Positions 48,600 to 60,671 are shown, numbered from the stretch's first letter. The stretch is 64,000 nt of DNA from Megascapheus bottae (GCA_024803745.1 JANJXV010000004.1:50973858-51037857); one strand, 5' to 3'. The notes: generated by a model not told the origin, from the letters alone. Numbers and translations: made by a program.

Positions 48600-48900
48600 T
48601 GGTGGTTAGGAAATGAGGAAAAAGGGACAGGAACAGGCTGAATTCAATCTTAAACAGGCGAAGGCTATTTATTGAGGTGCAACAGCAAGGACAAACAACC
48701 TTCCTGCAGATTGTGTGAAGGGGTATATTTGGGGTCTGGCTTATATGGGTCTTAACAAGGAAGCAGAAAATTCAACAACAACAACAAAAAAAAAACAAAC
48801 GACTAAAGTCTCTTGAGTGCCAAGGGTGGTGCCCTGGGCCAGGTCCAGAATAGAACACTCTACTTGGGTTGAGGGGTTTTCAGCTAAACTAAATTTGACA
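48600..48900 (-). mobile_element. possible old solo LTR
   Basis: Read on the minus strand it begins TGTCAAATTT, has a TATA-like 'catataagccag' about 165 bp in, an AATAAA signal about 65 bp after that, and ends near CCACCA. This order (TG, TATA, polyadenylation signal, CA) fits an LTR. No target duplication was found and no internal retroviral gene is present. The family is not recognised. Confidence 0.35.
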
Positions 48901-48975
48901 TGACCTACCTACAGTCACATAAGGGAGTGCATATCTGGTGCTTTGCTTTATATGGGGGAATAAGGTGTGTCTGTA

Positions 48976-49160
48976 GGAGGCAGGGTTCAGTCCTTGAGCT
49001 ACTGTTCTAACACTTGTACCACAGCTCCACTTTCCACTTTTTGGTGGTAACATGGAGATAGTCTCAAATACTTTCCTACCCAGGCTGGCTTTGAACCATG
49101 GCCCCCAAATCTCAGTTTGTAAGTAGCTAGAATTACAGGTGTAAATCACTGGCACCCTGC
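48976..49160 (-). repeat. B1-Geo composite SINE
   Basis: Antisense right part ('cttgtaccacagctccactt'), linker ('tttggtggtaacatggagat'), and B1-like part ('ggctggctttgaaccatgg', 'agctagaattacaggtg'). Confidence 0.82.
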
Positions 49161-49199
49161 AAAAAACATTATTTTTGTTGCTGTTATTATTATCTTTAA

Positions 49200-49450
49200 G
49201 AGGGTGTCAATCTAACATTTCCATGTAAAGACACATGGGTCCAGTGCTTCTTCATTACAGTTACCTTTTCATCATTCCCCACTATCCTCTATTCCTTTCT
49301 CCCGACCCCACCATTTTTCTGATTCCATTTCCATGTATGTACATTGAGTATAATGTTTACATTAGCCCACCATTCCTCTCACCTTTCCACCATCCCCTTC
49401 CATTAGCCATGTCTCTGTCCTTCAACATAGGTTTATTTTATTAGAACCAT
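49200..49450 (-). repeat. unclassified pyrimidine-rich repeat
   Basis: C/T-rich segments ('tcctctattcctttctcccg', 'cctctcacctttccaccatc') resemble the reverse complement of an old L1 3' UTR polypurine tract. The family was not identified. Confidence 0.3.
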
Positions 49451-50204
49451 TAGTAATAGGGAAACTATGCCAGTTCCCTCCTTGAGTTGTCCATTTAGGT
49501 TACAAATGATGAAGATATCAAGGGTGAACTACATATTTTTTGTAAGAAGGAAAACAGAAGGGGATAACAAGAAAAATGTTCTCAAGTATCTTACAGATCT
49601 CTTAGAGAGTGGAGAGACAGATTTATGCTGTCTATGGGGGCCAGACACCTCTACAGTGAGTGCATGAGTGATCTGTTGCCGTCTCACCTGGGAACTTTTC
49701 AATGAATGCAATGGTCTACAAATAAAAAGTTCTGACTCCCAGGTAGTCAATTCTTGTTTATTAGAAGTATTTAAGCAGATGACATCTGTCAGCAGGCAGC
49801 AGAGGGAATGTCTTACTGTGTACAGATCTCCAGGTACCTTTCAGCTCCATGTTACCTGTGTTTATTTATTTAATTTATTTTTTTTGTCTGCTTTTGCTCT
49901 CAGAAAACCCCTGTCTCTTTCAAGATGGTTAGATGTTCAGTATTTCCTGTTTACTTTACAAGAATGGAATGTCTACTGGAACAACTTCTTGTCAGAGACA
50001 GGATGTCAGACATGATTTTTTTCTGAGTTTGACTCAGGGCACCTTGTTCTTATCCAGCCAATCGAGCCAAACCTGTAACCCACCTGAAAGGAAATTTGAT
50101 GATTTTCTGTTTCTCCCTAATTGTCTCTACTTATCAAATTCCCTATTTCTTTGGCTTCTCATTCCTGTCATTTATCTTCCTCATTTTCTTTTTGATAAAT
50201 AATT
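49451..50204. other. unique stretch, no gene seen
   Basis: Overlapping frames of up to 115 codons (49668-50015 plus) have no recognisable domain. No paired splice sites of quality. Confidence 0.45.
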
Positions 50205-50298
50205 ATTTGGTGTGCTACAGTTGTGGATCAGTGTTCAATGTGCCTTCTGGACAAGCAAGATGTCCTGAGTTCAAATCCCTATACTATCAATACTAGAA
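50205..50298 (+). repeat. possible old tRNA-like SINE monomer
   Basis: An A-box-like 'gtggatcagtgtt' and a B-box-like 'gagttcaaatcc' are spaced about as in a tRNA-derived monomer. It is too diverged to assign to Geo or IDL. Confidence 0.35.
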
Positions 50299-50725
50299 AT
50301 TGATTGCAATGAGAAATAATAATTAACATTTTCTTTCATGTAGACTGTTGTCAATATTAGCTCTATTAGCTCAAGATTTATAATACTTTTCTATTAATAT
50401 GCATACCTTATGAGATACAATGTCTAATTAAAATACTGAATCCATCAAATCTTGCTGGTTGGAAGTGTTATTCTTAGGAGAATAAATGAGATTATATTTT
50501 TGATAATGCTGCATGCCCATAGAAGCTCTGGGTATTTCTTGAAAACATTGGTAATAAAATTAAGAGGAATGACAGATTATAAAACACAATGTTCTTTCTT
50601 GAAATATATTAAGAAGTTATTCATGAAATTTGTGGAAGCATTGGTATATCTGGGTGAATGAAAAATATCATCTTATGCTCATGACTCCCTCATAGCGCTA
50701 TGAAATATTATTTAGTTCTTTAAAA
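50299..50725. other. unique stretch, no gene seen
   Basis: No recognised element. Confidence 0.5.
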
Positions 50726-50729
50726 AAAT

Positions 50730-50933
50730 GTGCTAATCCTGTGGCTTAAACTCAGGTCCTGGGCACTAACACTCTACCACTTGGGCCCCAGCTGCACTCA
50801 AAGCTTTTGGGTGGTTTATTGGGGATAAAGAGTTTCACAGGCTTTCCTATTTGGGGTGATGCTGAAACCAGATCCTCAGATCTCAGCCTCCTGAGTAGCT
50901 AGGATTATAAGCATGAGCCACTTGTGCCTGGCA
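50730..50933 (-). repeat. B1-Geo composite SINE
   Basis: Antisense right part ('gtggcttaaactcaggtcct'), linker ('ggtttattggggataaagag') and a well-preserved B1-like part ('cagcctcctgagtagctagg', 'agcatgagccac'). Confidence 0.88.
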
Positions 50934-51133
50934 AACACGAGGGCAACCAATAGCTGAGGTAGTGACTTGAAATTTAGCTCTTCAGAGTAGAAATGTATAC
51001 TCAGTCTAAAATAAACACAATAAAAGTCTAATCTTGAAAAGGAATAAAAAAAACCTTCTCAAAATTGAAACTAAGACAATTTGAAATGATAATATACTAC
51101 ATCTACTAAACTAATGAAGGTATTTTCACCTGA

Positions 51134-51324
51134 GGGCCCTGGGAGTTTGGCCTACTGGTAGAGTGCTTGCCTAGCATGCACGAAGACTGAGGTTCAATTC
51201 CTTGATGACACATACACAGAAAAAAGTCAGAAGTGGTGCAGTGGCTTAAGTGGTAGAGTTCTAGTCTTGAGAAAGCCCAACAACAGTGTTCAGGCCCTGA
51301 GCACAGGATTGGTTAAAAAAAAAA
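51134..51324 (+). repeat. IDL-Geo SINE with TSD
   Basis: Both monomers and an A tail. The 14-bp TSD GTATTTTCACCTGA is at 51120-51133 and 51325-51338. The Geo end lacks a few bases ('ccctgagcacaggattgg'). Confidence 0.94.
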
Positions 51325-51338
51325 GTATTTTCACCTGA

Positions 51339-53270
51339 TTCTTTTTGCTTCTTTTCCTATAGACATTAGTATTAAGTACTATACATTTGTATTATGTATT
51401 ATTCTTCCTTTCTCCCTTTCTTCTCCCTCTCCTCCTTTACCATCCCTTCCCCTTTTCTTTCCTTCTCTTGTTCCTTTCTTGTTTACCTTCTTTCTTTATG
51501 AACTGGGGTTTGAACTCTGTGATTTTCTATTGTTGAGCAAAACTGCACTTGACCCACAACAGAAACACCTCATATCATATTTGTATTGGGTTATTCTTAT
51601 CTATAATAAACTGAAATCAAAGTTTAAATCTTAGTTTGGGATTTAGATGGAAGATCATTGCTAAAATAATGAACATTCAGAAATGTCAGGACAAAATTAA
51701 TAGCTGAAGTAGTGATAGGTTAATTGACATAGACTGACACAGAGCTCTTTTCACACACATCAAAAACATGTGGAAAAGATGTCAATGAGTGTAAGAATAA
51801 ACTGTGACTCTCCACAATTAAAAAAATCATATACAAGCCTGTCTAAATGTCTTTATAGAGACTAGATGAAAAGAGACATTTGTAAGCTGACAATTCAATA
51901 GTCATATTCTCATTTCTTGAGGATTATGTAAATAAACTTTTTTTCTTCCCATATGCACTAATTTGATGTTTATTTGTCTGTAGGGAGCCACAAATATATC
52001 ACACAGGAGTTCCTATTCCAGGGGACAGTCTCTGCTTGTTATCAACTCTCTTTTCCTGAATTGTTCTCCAAAAGAAATAGAAAAGAATCTGGGCACCAGA
52101 TGAAATGAAATGAAACAGGGCACCAGGAATCTTCTATAGAGTCATTGACAGTCAGGTTCTGCAAAAGAGAATGACATGAAGCAGACCAAGACAAAGGTAA
52201 GTATTTGAGCCAGGCAGACAATTTTTGGCATGCTTTTTAGAATGGTGGTTGTGATTCTACATTCTCATATTTTTCAGTCTATTTCTCTATTTCTCTCCAA
52301 AAGTGTTTTTCCACAGCTTACGTACAATTTGTAAATATTTCATGATATTTGATTCCATCCAAAGTACTTAGGAACAAAAGTTTGAATTTGATCCTGAGGG
52401 CCTAGATTTAAAACAAAACAAAACAGCTACAGTAAAACAATAATAGAACCATTCTACCACCTTAGGAAAAAGCCTAGAGGAAAAAGGACCAGGAAGATCA
52501 TTTTATTGGTTATATTCTAGGCACAAAAGAAATGGTAACTTAATAAATTATTCTGTGGGTAGTGCTGAAATAATTCTTCAGCGTTAACCCTTCTAGTGAG
52601 TCTATGGTAATAGAAACAGAGTTTGTAGACACAGACACTTAATAATAAGAGGCCTTTTGGTAGTTTTTACTATTCAAGGAACTCATCTCTCTACTTTGAG
52701 TATAGTATTTTCTATGTATGATAACTATAAAGGAAATTTCTTTATATAATTAACTTATTTTGCTTGGTTTTACATACAAGAAGTATGAACTTACCTCTAG
52801 GGTATTAATGTTAGCCAAAATAGTAATCAAAAAATAAATAGTAACATCAAAATCTCTGAAAATTATTTGACTAAATCACCCTAACACTAGAGACTTCTTT
52901 TCTTTTTAGAAACATGGGACAATCTTTGCTTATTGTAATTTAACCTATGTTTGTATAGATAAAGATTTTTTTCCCTTTGTTTAAATAATATGCAGTACAA
53001 TTTAAAATCTTGAACATTCTGAAAGAATTTGCCTTTGGAAGTGTTCTAAAGTAGACTGGAAGAAGTGAATGTATTCCCAAATCCCATTTGGTTTATTTCT
53101 AATTTGGTTGTATGATTTCATAGGGAAAAATAGCATCATTTTTGAGGATCAAATGTTTAAATAGAATAACTTATAACTATTGGAAATTTACTGTAAGTGA
53201 GCTGCCCTGATCTTCTTGGAGATTTCTTATGGGCATAAGTGCATTGTACTACACTCTACTGAACAGGCAC
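51339..53270. other. unique stretch, no gene seen
   Basis: A polypyrimidine patch lies at about 51403-51480. Otherwise nothing recognised in almost 2 kb. Confidence 0.45.
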
Positions 53271-53306
53271 AAAAAGCTTTATTTTTTATTTATTTATTTA
53301 GTTAGT

Positions 53307-53497
53307 TATTTTTGCCAGTCATGGGCTTGAGCTCAGGGCCTGAGCGCTGTTCTTATACTTTCTCAAGCCCAGAGCTCTACCACTTGAGCCACAGCACCAC
53401 TCTTGCTTTTTTCTATGTATGTGGTACCCAGGAATCAAATCCGGGTCTTCATGCATGCTAGGCAAGCACTCTACCACTAGGCCAAACTCCCAGGCTG
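53307..53497 (-). repeat. IDL-Geo SINE
   Basis: Antisense of both monomers, well preserved. It is preceded by an (ATTT)n-like run that corresponds to its tail. Confidence 0.92.
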
Positions 53498-54501
53498 TTT
53501 GTTTTATTTAAGTATTAGGCAATACAGTATCTGCCTTGGAAATAAACATTGTGTCACCTCTTTGTATGGAGATTTCCTTGAATTTGGATGAGAACATACA
53601 AGTATATTCTGTGAATAGAAATGCTGTGTGTTTCTTCTAAGTGTAGGCTTTGGAATGACCATGTCTCCAACAAGGTTTTGTTCATCTAACTAAAAATTTC
53701 AAAATGATATTTGTGAAATCAATGATGTGGTAGAACTGTTGTTTGGAAGGACAATCTGTTCTTGACTTATCAAGTTGTTAGCATATTGTCAAATACAATA
53801 TTTGAACTGAAATAAGAGTATGAGTACAGAATAAAATCAAGCCAAATGGGCTACCTAAATTCTCTGTTTATTTCAGCACAATTTTCAGTAGGCATGCTCT
53901 GAAATGAACTTAAGTGTCTAACAAAGAGTAATGGTAAAAGGAAGATATTTATCAGGAAAGAGCTACAATGGGAGAAATACGTTTTCACTGTGGAATCCAC
54001 CCATTAAACATATTAGATTAAATATGAAAGTTTTAGAATCTTTATCAAGAAAATTGTAATTAAGAAACAAGATAATTAGATATATAAATGAACATGCAAA
54101 ATTATTTTCTAGGAATTCTCAATATTCATTTTTATATACATCTACTAATATATCTATAAAAAAGCAATTGAAGGTGTACTTTGAAAACTTAGGTTATATA
54201 GGGAATAAAATAATAGACAAGTCTCTGTTCACACAGAATTATACTATACCCCAAAGATATGTTATCCTATTAAGCAAAAGTATAAAATTGCAGTTGGGAC
54301 AAGAGCCATGCTTGTGAGGTCTAACATAATTAAAGTGCATAATGGAAAGGGGTTGCCTGGGAGGAGATCAGAAATTCTTTTTCAGAGAAGTGATAATTGC
54401 ATCTGCACTGTCTGATAATTACATATTTACCAAGTGAATGAGGAACTGAAAAATTTGTTTATATTGGGAAGGCCTTTGGTATAAACAAGGAAAACCATGG
54501 T
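53498..54501. other. unique AT-rich stretch, no gene seen
   Basis: No recognised element. Confidence 0.5.
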
Positions 54502-54516
54502 AAAGAGCTCAGGAAT

Positions 54517-54703
54517 TATTCAGGAGCAGGTGGATCATGCCTGTAATCCTACCTACTAGGGAGTCTGAGAGCTGAGGATCACAGTTGAAAGCCAGCCTGG
54601 CCACCAGAAAACCAGAAGTGGCTTCATTACTAAGCCTTTAAGAACTCAGGGACAGTGCCCAGGCCCAGAGTTCTATCCCCACAACCAACAACAACAACTA
54701 CAA
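54517..54703 (+). repeat. B1-Geo composite SINE with TSD
   Basis: B1-like head ('ggtggatcatgcctgtaatc'), 'gccagcctggccacc', then a shortened right part and an (AAC)n tail. The 15-bp TSD AAAGAGCTCAGGAAT is at 54502-54516 and 54704-54718. Confidence 0.93.
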
Positions 54704-54861
54704 AAAGAGCTCAGGAATGGTAAATGGGTAGTAGAAAGATAGGAGAACACTGAGATTAAGTAGAAGCTAGATTTGTCTGAAGCATAGGAAGGTTGCATGC
54801 TGATTTGGCTTTGGTTTGGTTTTTACACGTAAGAATAACCTGGCTCCACATAAGGCAAGAA

Positions 54862-56620
54862 GCAAGCATAAAGGGGATCCAAATAGGGAAAGAGGAAGTA
54901 AAACTATCCCGCTTTGCAGATGACATGATTCTGTATTTAAAGAATCCTGTAGACTATACTCCCAAGATCCTTGAATGATTCAAAACTTTGGAAAGGTATC
55001 AGGATATAAAATTAACCCTCAAAAGTCAACTGCCTTCCTCTACACCAACAGTGAGAGGAATGAGGCAACAATCTGGAAAGGAACTCCTTTTGTAATAGCC
55101 TCAAAGAAAATAAAGTACCTAGGAATTATCTTAACTAAGAATGTAAAGGACCTTTTTGATGAAAACTTTAAAACCCTCAAAAAGGAAATTAAAGCAGAAC
55201 TAAGGAAATGGAAAAACCTCCCATGCTCCTGCATTGAAGAATCAACATCGTGAAAATGGCAATCTTGCCAAGGGTGATCTACAAATTCAATGCAATACCC
55301 ATCAATATACCAATGTCATTCTTTAAAGAAATAGAAGAGGCAATCCCAAATTTCATATGGAATCATAAAAGACCACAATATAGCAAAAACACTACTTAGC
55401 AGAAAGAACAGTGCTTGAGGAATTTCAATACCAAACTGTAGACTCTATTACAGAGCTATAATTCTCAAAACAGCTTGGTACTGGCACAAGAACAGGCCTG
55501 AAGACCAATGGAATAGAACTGAGGACCCAGATATTAAACCATAGACCTTTGGCCACCTAATCTTTAACAAGGGAGCCAAAAAAATAGAATGGAAGAAAAA
55601 CAGCCTCTTCAACAAGTGGTGCCGGCAGAAAACAAAAGTTGGGTTCTTCTTTGTCACCCTGCACTAGAATTAACTCCAAATGGATCAAAGACTTCAAGGT
55701 AAAAGCTGACACACTGAAAACTTTACAAGAACAAATAGGAGATACACTAGGCCTCCTTGGCACAGGTTGAAACTTTCTTAATATGGACCAAAAATCACAA
55801 CAAATCAGAGAAAGGCTGGATAAGTGGGACTGCATTAAACTACAGAGCTTTTGTATGGCAAAGGACATAGCTAATAAATTAATTAGGAAGCCTACAGAAT
55901 GGGAGAAGATCTTCACCAACCATACAACAGACAAAGGCCTCATATCTAAAATATATCAACAACTCAAAAAATTGAATCACTCCAAAACTAATCTCCAAAG
56001 AAACAACCATCCCATTAAAAGATGGGCCAAAGATTTTAAAGAGAGTCTTCTCTGAAGAATAAATAAAAGTGGCCTATAGACACATGAAGAAATGCTCAAC
56101 ATCTCTGGCCATAAAAGAAATGCAAATCGAAACAACTCTAAGATTCCACCTCACTCCAGTTAGAATGGCCAGGATCAAGAAAACTAATAACACCAGATGC
56201 TGGCTGGGATGTGGCCAGGAGGGATCACTACTACACTGTTGGTGGGAGTGCAAACTCTTCCCACCACTATAGAAAGCAGTATGGCAGTTCCTCAAAAGAC
56301 TAAACATAGAGCTCCCCTATGACCCAGCAATTCCACTACTTGGCATTTACCCAATTGTCCAGAACAAGGACATACTAAATCCACTAGCACAATGATGTTC
56401 ATTGCAGCACTATTTACCATAGCAAAGATATGGAACGAACCCAGATGTCCCTCAGTTGATGAGTGGATCAACAAGTTGTGGTATTTGTACACAATGGAAT
56501 TCTATGCTGCTGTCAGAAAGAATGACATTGCCCATTTGTAAGGAAATGTAAAGACTTAGGAAAAAATCATATTAGGTGAAGTAAGCCAGACTCAAAGGAA
56601 CTTAGGCTCAATAGTTTCCC
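54862..56620 (+). pseudogene. L1 ORF2 remnant (FADD to C-terminus)
   Basis: It includes the reverse transcriptase motif [12 protein letters not shown] (about 54913-54948), the segment [15 protein letters not shown], the post-reverse-transcriptase region, and the Cys/His cluster near 56195-56255. Several indels and stops split it into fragments of up to about 90 codons, so it cannot encode a working protein. Long antisense frames in this stretch are shadows of it. Confidence 0.92.
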
Positions 56621-56895
56621 TCATTTGTCATAATCAGTAGAAACCTTGGGCTCTCCTAGCTAGATTTGCAATAGAGTGAAACCTTATTACATAAGGCCAT
56701 ATAGTATGATGCTAAACAAAAGGACCTCTAGGATATAGAAACAAAAGCCATATAATGAGTGATTGTTGTCCTTAATGTATCTTATGTTATCTCTCATCTC
56801 TTTTGCTGTCCCTTGCTTATCTCATATTGTTACAGTACCTCACTTTGTTATCTGATATATTGAATTTATTTGTATTTGGTTATTTGAAATTGGAT

Positions 56896-56950
56896 AGGGA
56901 AGGGGGGAAAACAAGATGAGGGGTAAGGGTGTGGGGGGGGAAATGGGGAC
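56896..56950 (+). other. G-rich tract of L1 3' UTR
   Basis: 'ggggggaaaacaagatgagg' followed by 'ggtaagggtgtggggggg' contains at least four G-runs. Confidence 0.8.
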
Positions 56951-57239
56951 CAAAACATGAGAAAGGGTATCAATGCATGTGAAGTAATGCACCTTCTATC
57001 TGGCAAATATAATGTAACCCTTCTATTAATTATAATAAAAAATATATAAAAAATTACCTGGCTCCTTTGGAAAGAATGAATTGCATAAACTTCATAAAGA
57101 ACATAAGTCAAAACCAGAAATCAGGTACAGTCATGAGATAGGCTGGGAGAAGATAAGGAGAAAGGATGGAAGTGGCTAGATTTGAGTGGCTGTTAGTTTG
57201 GCATACATCACACTGAAAAGTAAAAGTAGTTTTTTGGAG

Positions 57240-57534
57240 CTTGTGATTCTGTTCTTTATGCACTGTGTTATTTCTTATCTCTTTTATTTTCCCTTGGTTA
57301 TTCTTGTATTGTTACTGTATCTTACCTTGTAATCTGGTTGCATATATGTTTATTTTTTTTTATTTGAAATAGGAAAGGGAGTGGGGAAAAACAAGATGAA
57401 GGGAGGGGTTGGAAGGAGGGGAATGGCTCAAAAACATGAGAAGGGTTATCAATGTATGTGAAGTAGTGCTCCTTCTATCCAGTGCATATAACTGTAATCC
57501 CTCTATTAATTACAATAAAATATATGTGAAAAAA
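57240..57534 (+). mobile_element. L1 3' UTR fragment
   Basis: Second, separate L1 3' end: 'ttcttgtattgttactgtat', purine-rich tract, 'gagaagggttatcaatgta', and 'attacaataaaatatatg'. A SINE sits in or directly behind its tail. TSD not clear. Confidence 0.83.
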
Positions 57535-57716
57535 AGAGTTTGGCCTAATAGTCACACTGGTGATTGCCTAGTGATGACCGAGATTTGATTCTTTGGTAAC
57601 ACATACATAGAAAAGCAGGATATGCTGCTGTCGCTCAAGAGGTAGAACACTAGCCTTGAAGAAATCCAAAGACAGTGCTCAGGCAGTGGGTTCAGACCCC
57701 AGGACTGGGACAAACA
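57535..57716 (+). repeat. IDL-Geo SINE
   Basis: The left monomer lacks its first few bases ('gagtttggcctaatagtcac'); the Geo monomer is present ('ctcaagaggtagaacactag'). It is inserted at the A-rich tail of the preceding L1 fragment. Confidence 0.87.
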
Positions 57717-57842
57717 AATAGTTTGAGATTTTTTAGTTTTAATTTTGGTTGTGGAGCAGTTACAGTCACTTGTCTTTGAATTTACTGGGTTTTGGTGTGG
57801 GATAATGTTATATTTAAAATATCATACTAAAGAACTTTAGCT

Positions 57843-57847
57843 TGTGT

Positions 57848-57879
<32 letters not shown>
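57843..57879. repeat. (GT)n microsatellite
   Basis: GT units with one TATG interruption. Confidence 0.94.
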
Positions 57880-59152
57880 ATTCATCCATTCTAATCATCT
57901 TCTGACTGGCACATTATTATTGTTGTTGTTATTTTCTGGTATTTTGTTTTTGTTTATATTTTTGGTTTTGGTTTGGTGTTTCATTTCATTTTCTCAGGAT
58001 ACAAGTGATTCTGATTTGCTCCTTACACTGTGCCACAGAGATCCACACCCTCAGTCCCTTTTTCCTTTGACTTGTATTTTCCATCATTCTGCTCTAGCTC
58101 ACATACTAAGATTATAGGCACTTGCAGCCACATACAGCTTGATGGACACTTTCAACCTCGACACTTGGTTTTAACAAATGGCTGATTATTAATTTTACTT
58201 TTCTCTGATATTTGAAATTTATTACCTACTGGTATCTTTTCTCTTTTCCCCCTCATTCTTAGATATTAGTTCCTTAAAAAGACTCTGTTGTCTTTTTAGT
58301 GGGGCCCGAGAAGTAAGGCATTGATAACATGTGGACACTCCACACAATGCCTATGAAGGCTTGTGGTGTTTGTTTTACTGCTGTGTGCCTCTTGCCAGCA
58401 TAGCTTCCAGCAGTCTCTAGGAGGCATGGCTATTTTAGTTTTATAAGGCATTATTTCTTTACAAGATTGAGTTTTAAAAGCCATATGCAAAAGCATGTTA
58501 AAGTACTTTTATACCAAAATAGTAAGTTTCAAGTTGATTGCTAAGTCCTGAGGAGGCAGTCCAGAATTGAGCAGAAATGAAAGCACTGAAAGACTGAAAG
58601 TTAAACAAATATAATGTGCTGAAGTGCTGAACTGACATTGAACTTGGCTTTAGTGTTAGGAGTCAAGAAGGTGAATTTCAAGCTTTATTTTTCTAGTCTG
58701 CTATGATATAGGCTATAGACTATAACATGTAGGACTTATTAAAAAAAGCTTAAACAAAGATCTACTTATATAAAATTGATTATAAAATAGCCCAGTCATT
58801 AATGTATGAGTAAATTTGAACTGAACTCATTCTCTAGAAACATAGTAAACAACCTATTCAAAACCTTCACAATGATGTGAATAAAGCAAAATCCTTTTTA
58901 AGGATATCTGAATTTTAACAATGGTAATCAAGGTATGTTTTTAAGTGAGTCCAGGTTTTAAACTCATTAATTTAGTTTAATGCTAGTTCCTACATGGTAG
59001 TGCTGGATAGTCAGTTTGCAAAAGCAAATTTTGTAAATATTCACAGCAGAAATCTGCCTTAAAATATCTCCAATTATTTCTGTGCATAGGATTTATAAGT
59101 AATATAGGCTGATATTTTAAAGACCAATAACATACACAAAGTAGCAAACTAA
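57880..59152. other. unique stretch, no gene seen
   Basis: A possible B1 scrap at about 58090-58145 ('actaagattataggcacttg') is too weak to call. No credible exon. Confidence 0.45.
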
Positions 59153-59163
59153 AGAATAAATGG

Positions 59164-59383
59164 GCCGGGAGTTTGGCCTAGTGGTTAAAGTGCTTGCCTA
59201 GCATGCATGAAGACCCGGGTTCGATTCCTCGGTACCACATACATAGAAAAAGCCGGAAGTGGTGCTGAGGCTCAAGTGGTAGAGCTCTAGCCTTGAGAAA
59301 GTCCAAGGACAGAGCTCAGGCCCTGAGCTCAAGCCCAGGACTGGCAAAAACAAAACAAAACCAAACAAAACAACAACAAAAAC
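59164..59383 (+). repeat. IDL-Geo SINE, best-preserved copy, with TSD
   Basis: The A box 'tggcctagtggttaaagtgc' and B box 'gggttcgattcctcggtacc' are both clean. The Geo monomer is complete, and the tail is made of CAAAA units. The TSD AGAATAAATGG is at 59153-59163 and 59384-59394. It can serve as a reference for the family in this window. Confidence 0.96.
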
Positions 59384-59424
59384 AGAATAAATGGAACCAT
59401 CTGATCTAGTAACTATGTTTTAAT

Positions 59425-59600
59425 TTGGAGGCTCATAAGTGTAGTTCTACCTGCTCTGGTAGCTAGAAGAATTATAGTCTAGGCCGGCTCAGAAGGAAAG
59501 TTTACAAGACAAAATCCCAAGGCTAATCAGCCAAAACCAGTTTTGGTCAAGCGGTTGAGCTTCAGATTAGCAAAAGTGAGGTCCTGAATTTATACCGCAG

Positions 59601-59607
<7 letters not shown>
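59425..59607 (+). repeat. old 7SL plus tRNA-like composite SINE
   Basis: A worn B1-like part ('ctggtagctagaagaattat'), then 'ggctaatcagccaaaac', and a tRNA-like right part ('gtcaagcggttgagcttcag'). It is more diverged than the other composites and may belong to an older family. Confidence 0.5.

Positions 59608-59635
<28 letters not shown>
59608..59635. repeat. poly(A) run
   Basis: 28 A residues at the end of the old composite SINE. Confidence 0.97.
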
Positions 59636-59636
<1 letters not shown>

Positions 59637-59639
59637 AAC

Positions 59640-60220
59640 CTCTAACTAGCAATATTATGAGAATTAGCAGACATTGAATGTAATTTGATTAGTTTGTTTA
59701 GTGACATAATTTCAGAAATTGTGAGTAAAAACACCAAATTCTATAAAATTGCTTAGCACATATCTATAAGAGTCACCTAGAACTCTGTGAACAGTATATA
59801 ATCCTTCAAATACATGAAAAGGCATGATGGAACTACATACTGCATTATCATTATGGAACCAACATATAGCCCTAAAGAAAAAAAAATTTCCTGAAAATGC
59901 TAGGAAGTTTATTATAGTAAATAATAATTATTAAAATACACAATTATAAGCCTGGAGGTCTAACTCATGTACTAGAATTCTATGATTGAAGGAGAGGAGG
60001 ACTGAGTCGAAGATATTATGTAAACAAATAATGAATCATAAATATAAAGAAATACATTTACTTATATCATAAACTTCCCATAGAACTGAGTATATACCAC
60101 TGAATAAAATAAAGCTATAGTGCTTTCTTCCTGCCTGCTTTCCTTGCTATAAGTTCTTCAGATATTTGATTAGCGTACTTTCTCTGAAGCTCTTTTTATT
60201 TGAGGTAGTGGGGTGTGATG
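59640..60220. other. unique AT-rich stretch, no gene seen
   Basis: No recognised element. Confidence 0.5.
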
Positions 60221-60224
60221 CCTG

Positions 60225-60452
60225 GGGGGAAGGTCAATCCTGTGTGAAATCTAGGCCTAGGTGTTGTCCCTGAGCTCCTCAGCTCAAGGCTACCAATCAC
60301 TCTACCCCTTGAACTACAGCACAACTTCCAGTTTTTAATAGTTAACTGGAGATGAGTATCATGGGCTTTCATGTCTGAGTTGGATTTGAATCGTGATCCT
60401 CAGATCTCACCCTCCTGAGTAGCTAGGTTTACAGGCATGAGCCACCAGTGAT
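60225..60452 (-). repeat. B1-Geo composite SINE
   Basis: Antisense right part ('ctaccccttgaactacagca'), linker ('tagttaactggagatgagta') and B1-like part ('cctcctgagtagctaggttt'). Confidence 0.9.
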
Positions 60453-60480
60453 TCTGAGCTTTGATTCTTTTTGTTTGTTT

Positions 60481-60671
60481 GTTTTTTTCCAGTCATGGGG
60501 CTTGAACTCAGGGCTTCGGCACTGTTCTTGGGCTTTCTCAAGTTTAGAGCTCTACCACTTGAGCCACAGCACCATTTCTGGCCTTTTCTATGTATGTGAC
60601 ATCTAGGAATTGAAACCAGGGCTTCTTGCATGCTAGGTAAGCACTCCACCACTACACCATGCTCCTGGCCC
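60481..60671 (-). repeat. IDL-Geo SINE
   Basis: Antisense of both monomers, starting 30 bp after the neighbouring composite SINE in the same orientation; the T-rich run between them is its tail. Confidence 0.9.

Larger units (their letters stand above)
54848..57051 (+). mobile_element. 5'-truncated L1 with TSD, uninverted
   Basis: It starts within the reverse transcriptase domain and continues through ORF2 and the 3' UTR to an A-rich tail. The 14-bp TSD AATWACCTGGCTCC (one difference) is at 54834-54847 and 57052-57065. It serves as the colinear reference that shows the copy at 37302 is inverted. Confidence 0.94.

Noticed and set aside
59164..59240. A tRNA gene (tRNA-Ala-like, with A and B boxes)
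   Set aside because: It is the left monomer of a dispersed SINE: no acceptor-stem pairing with a free 3' end, followed by the Geo monomer and a tail, and flanked by a TSD.
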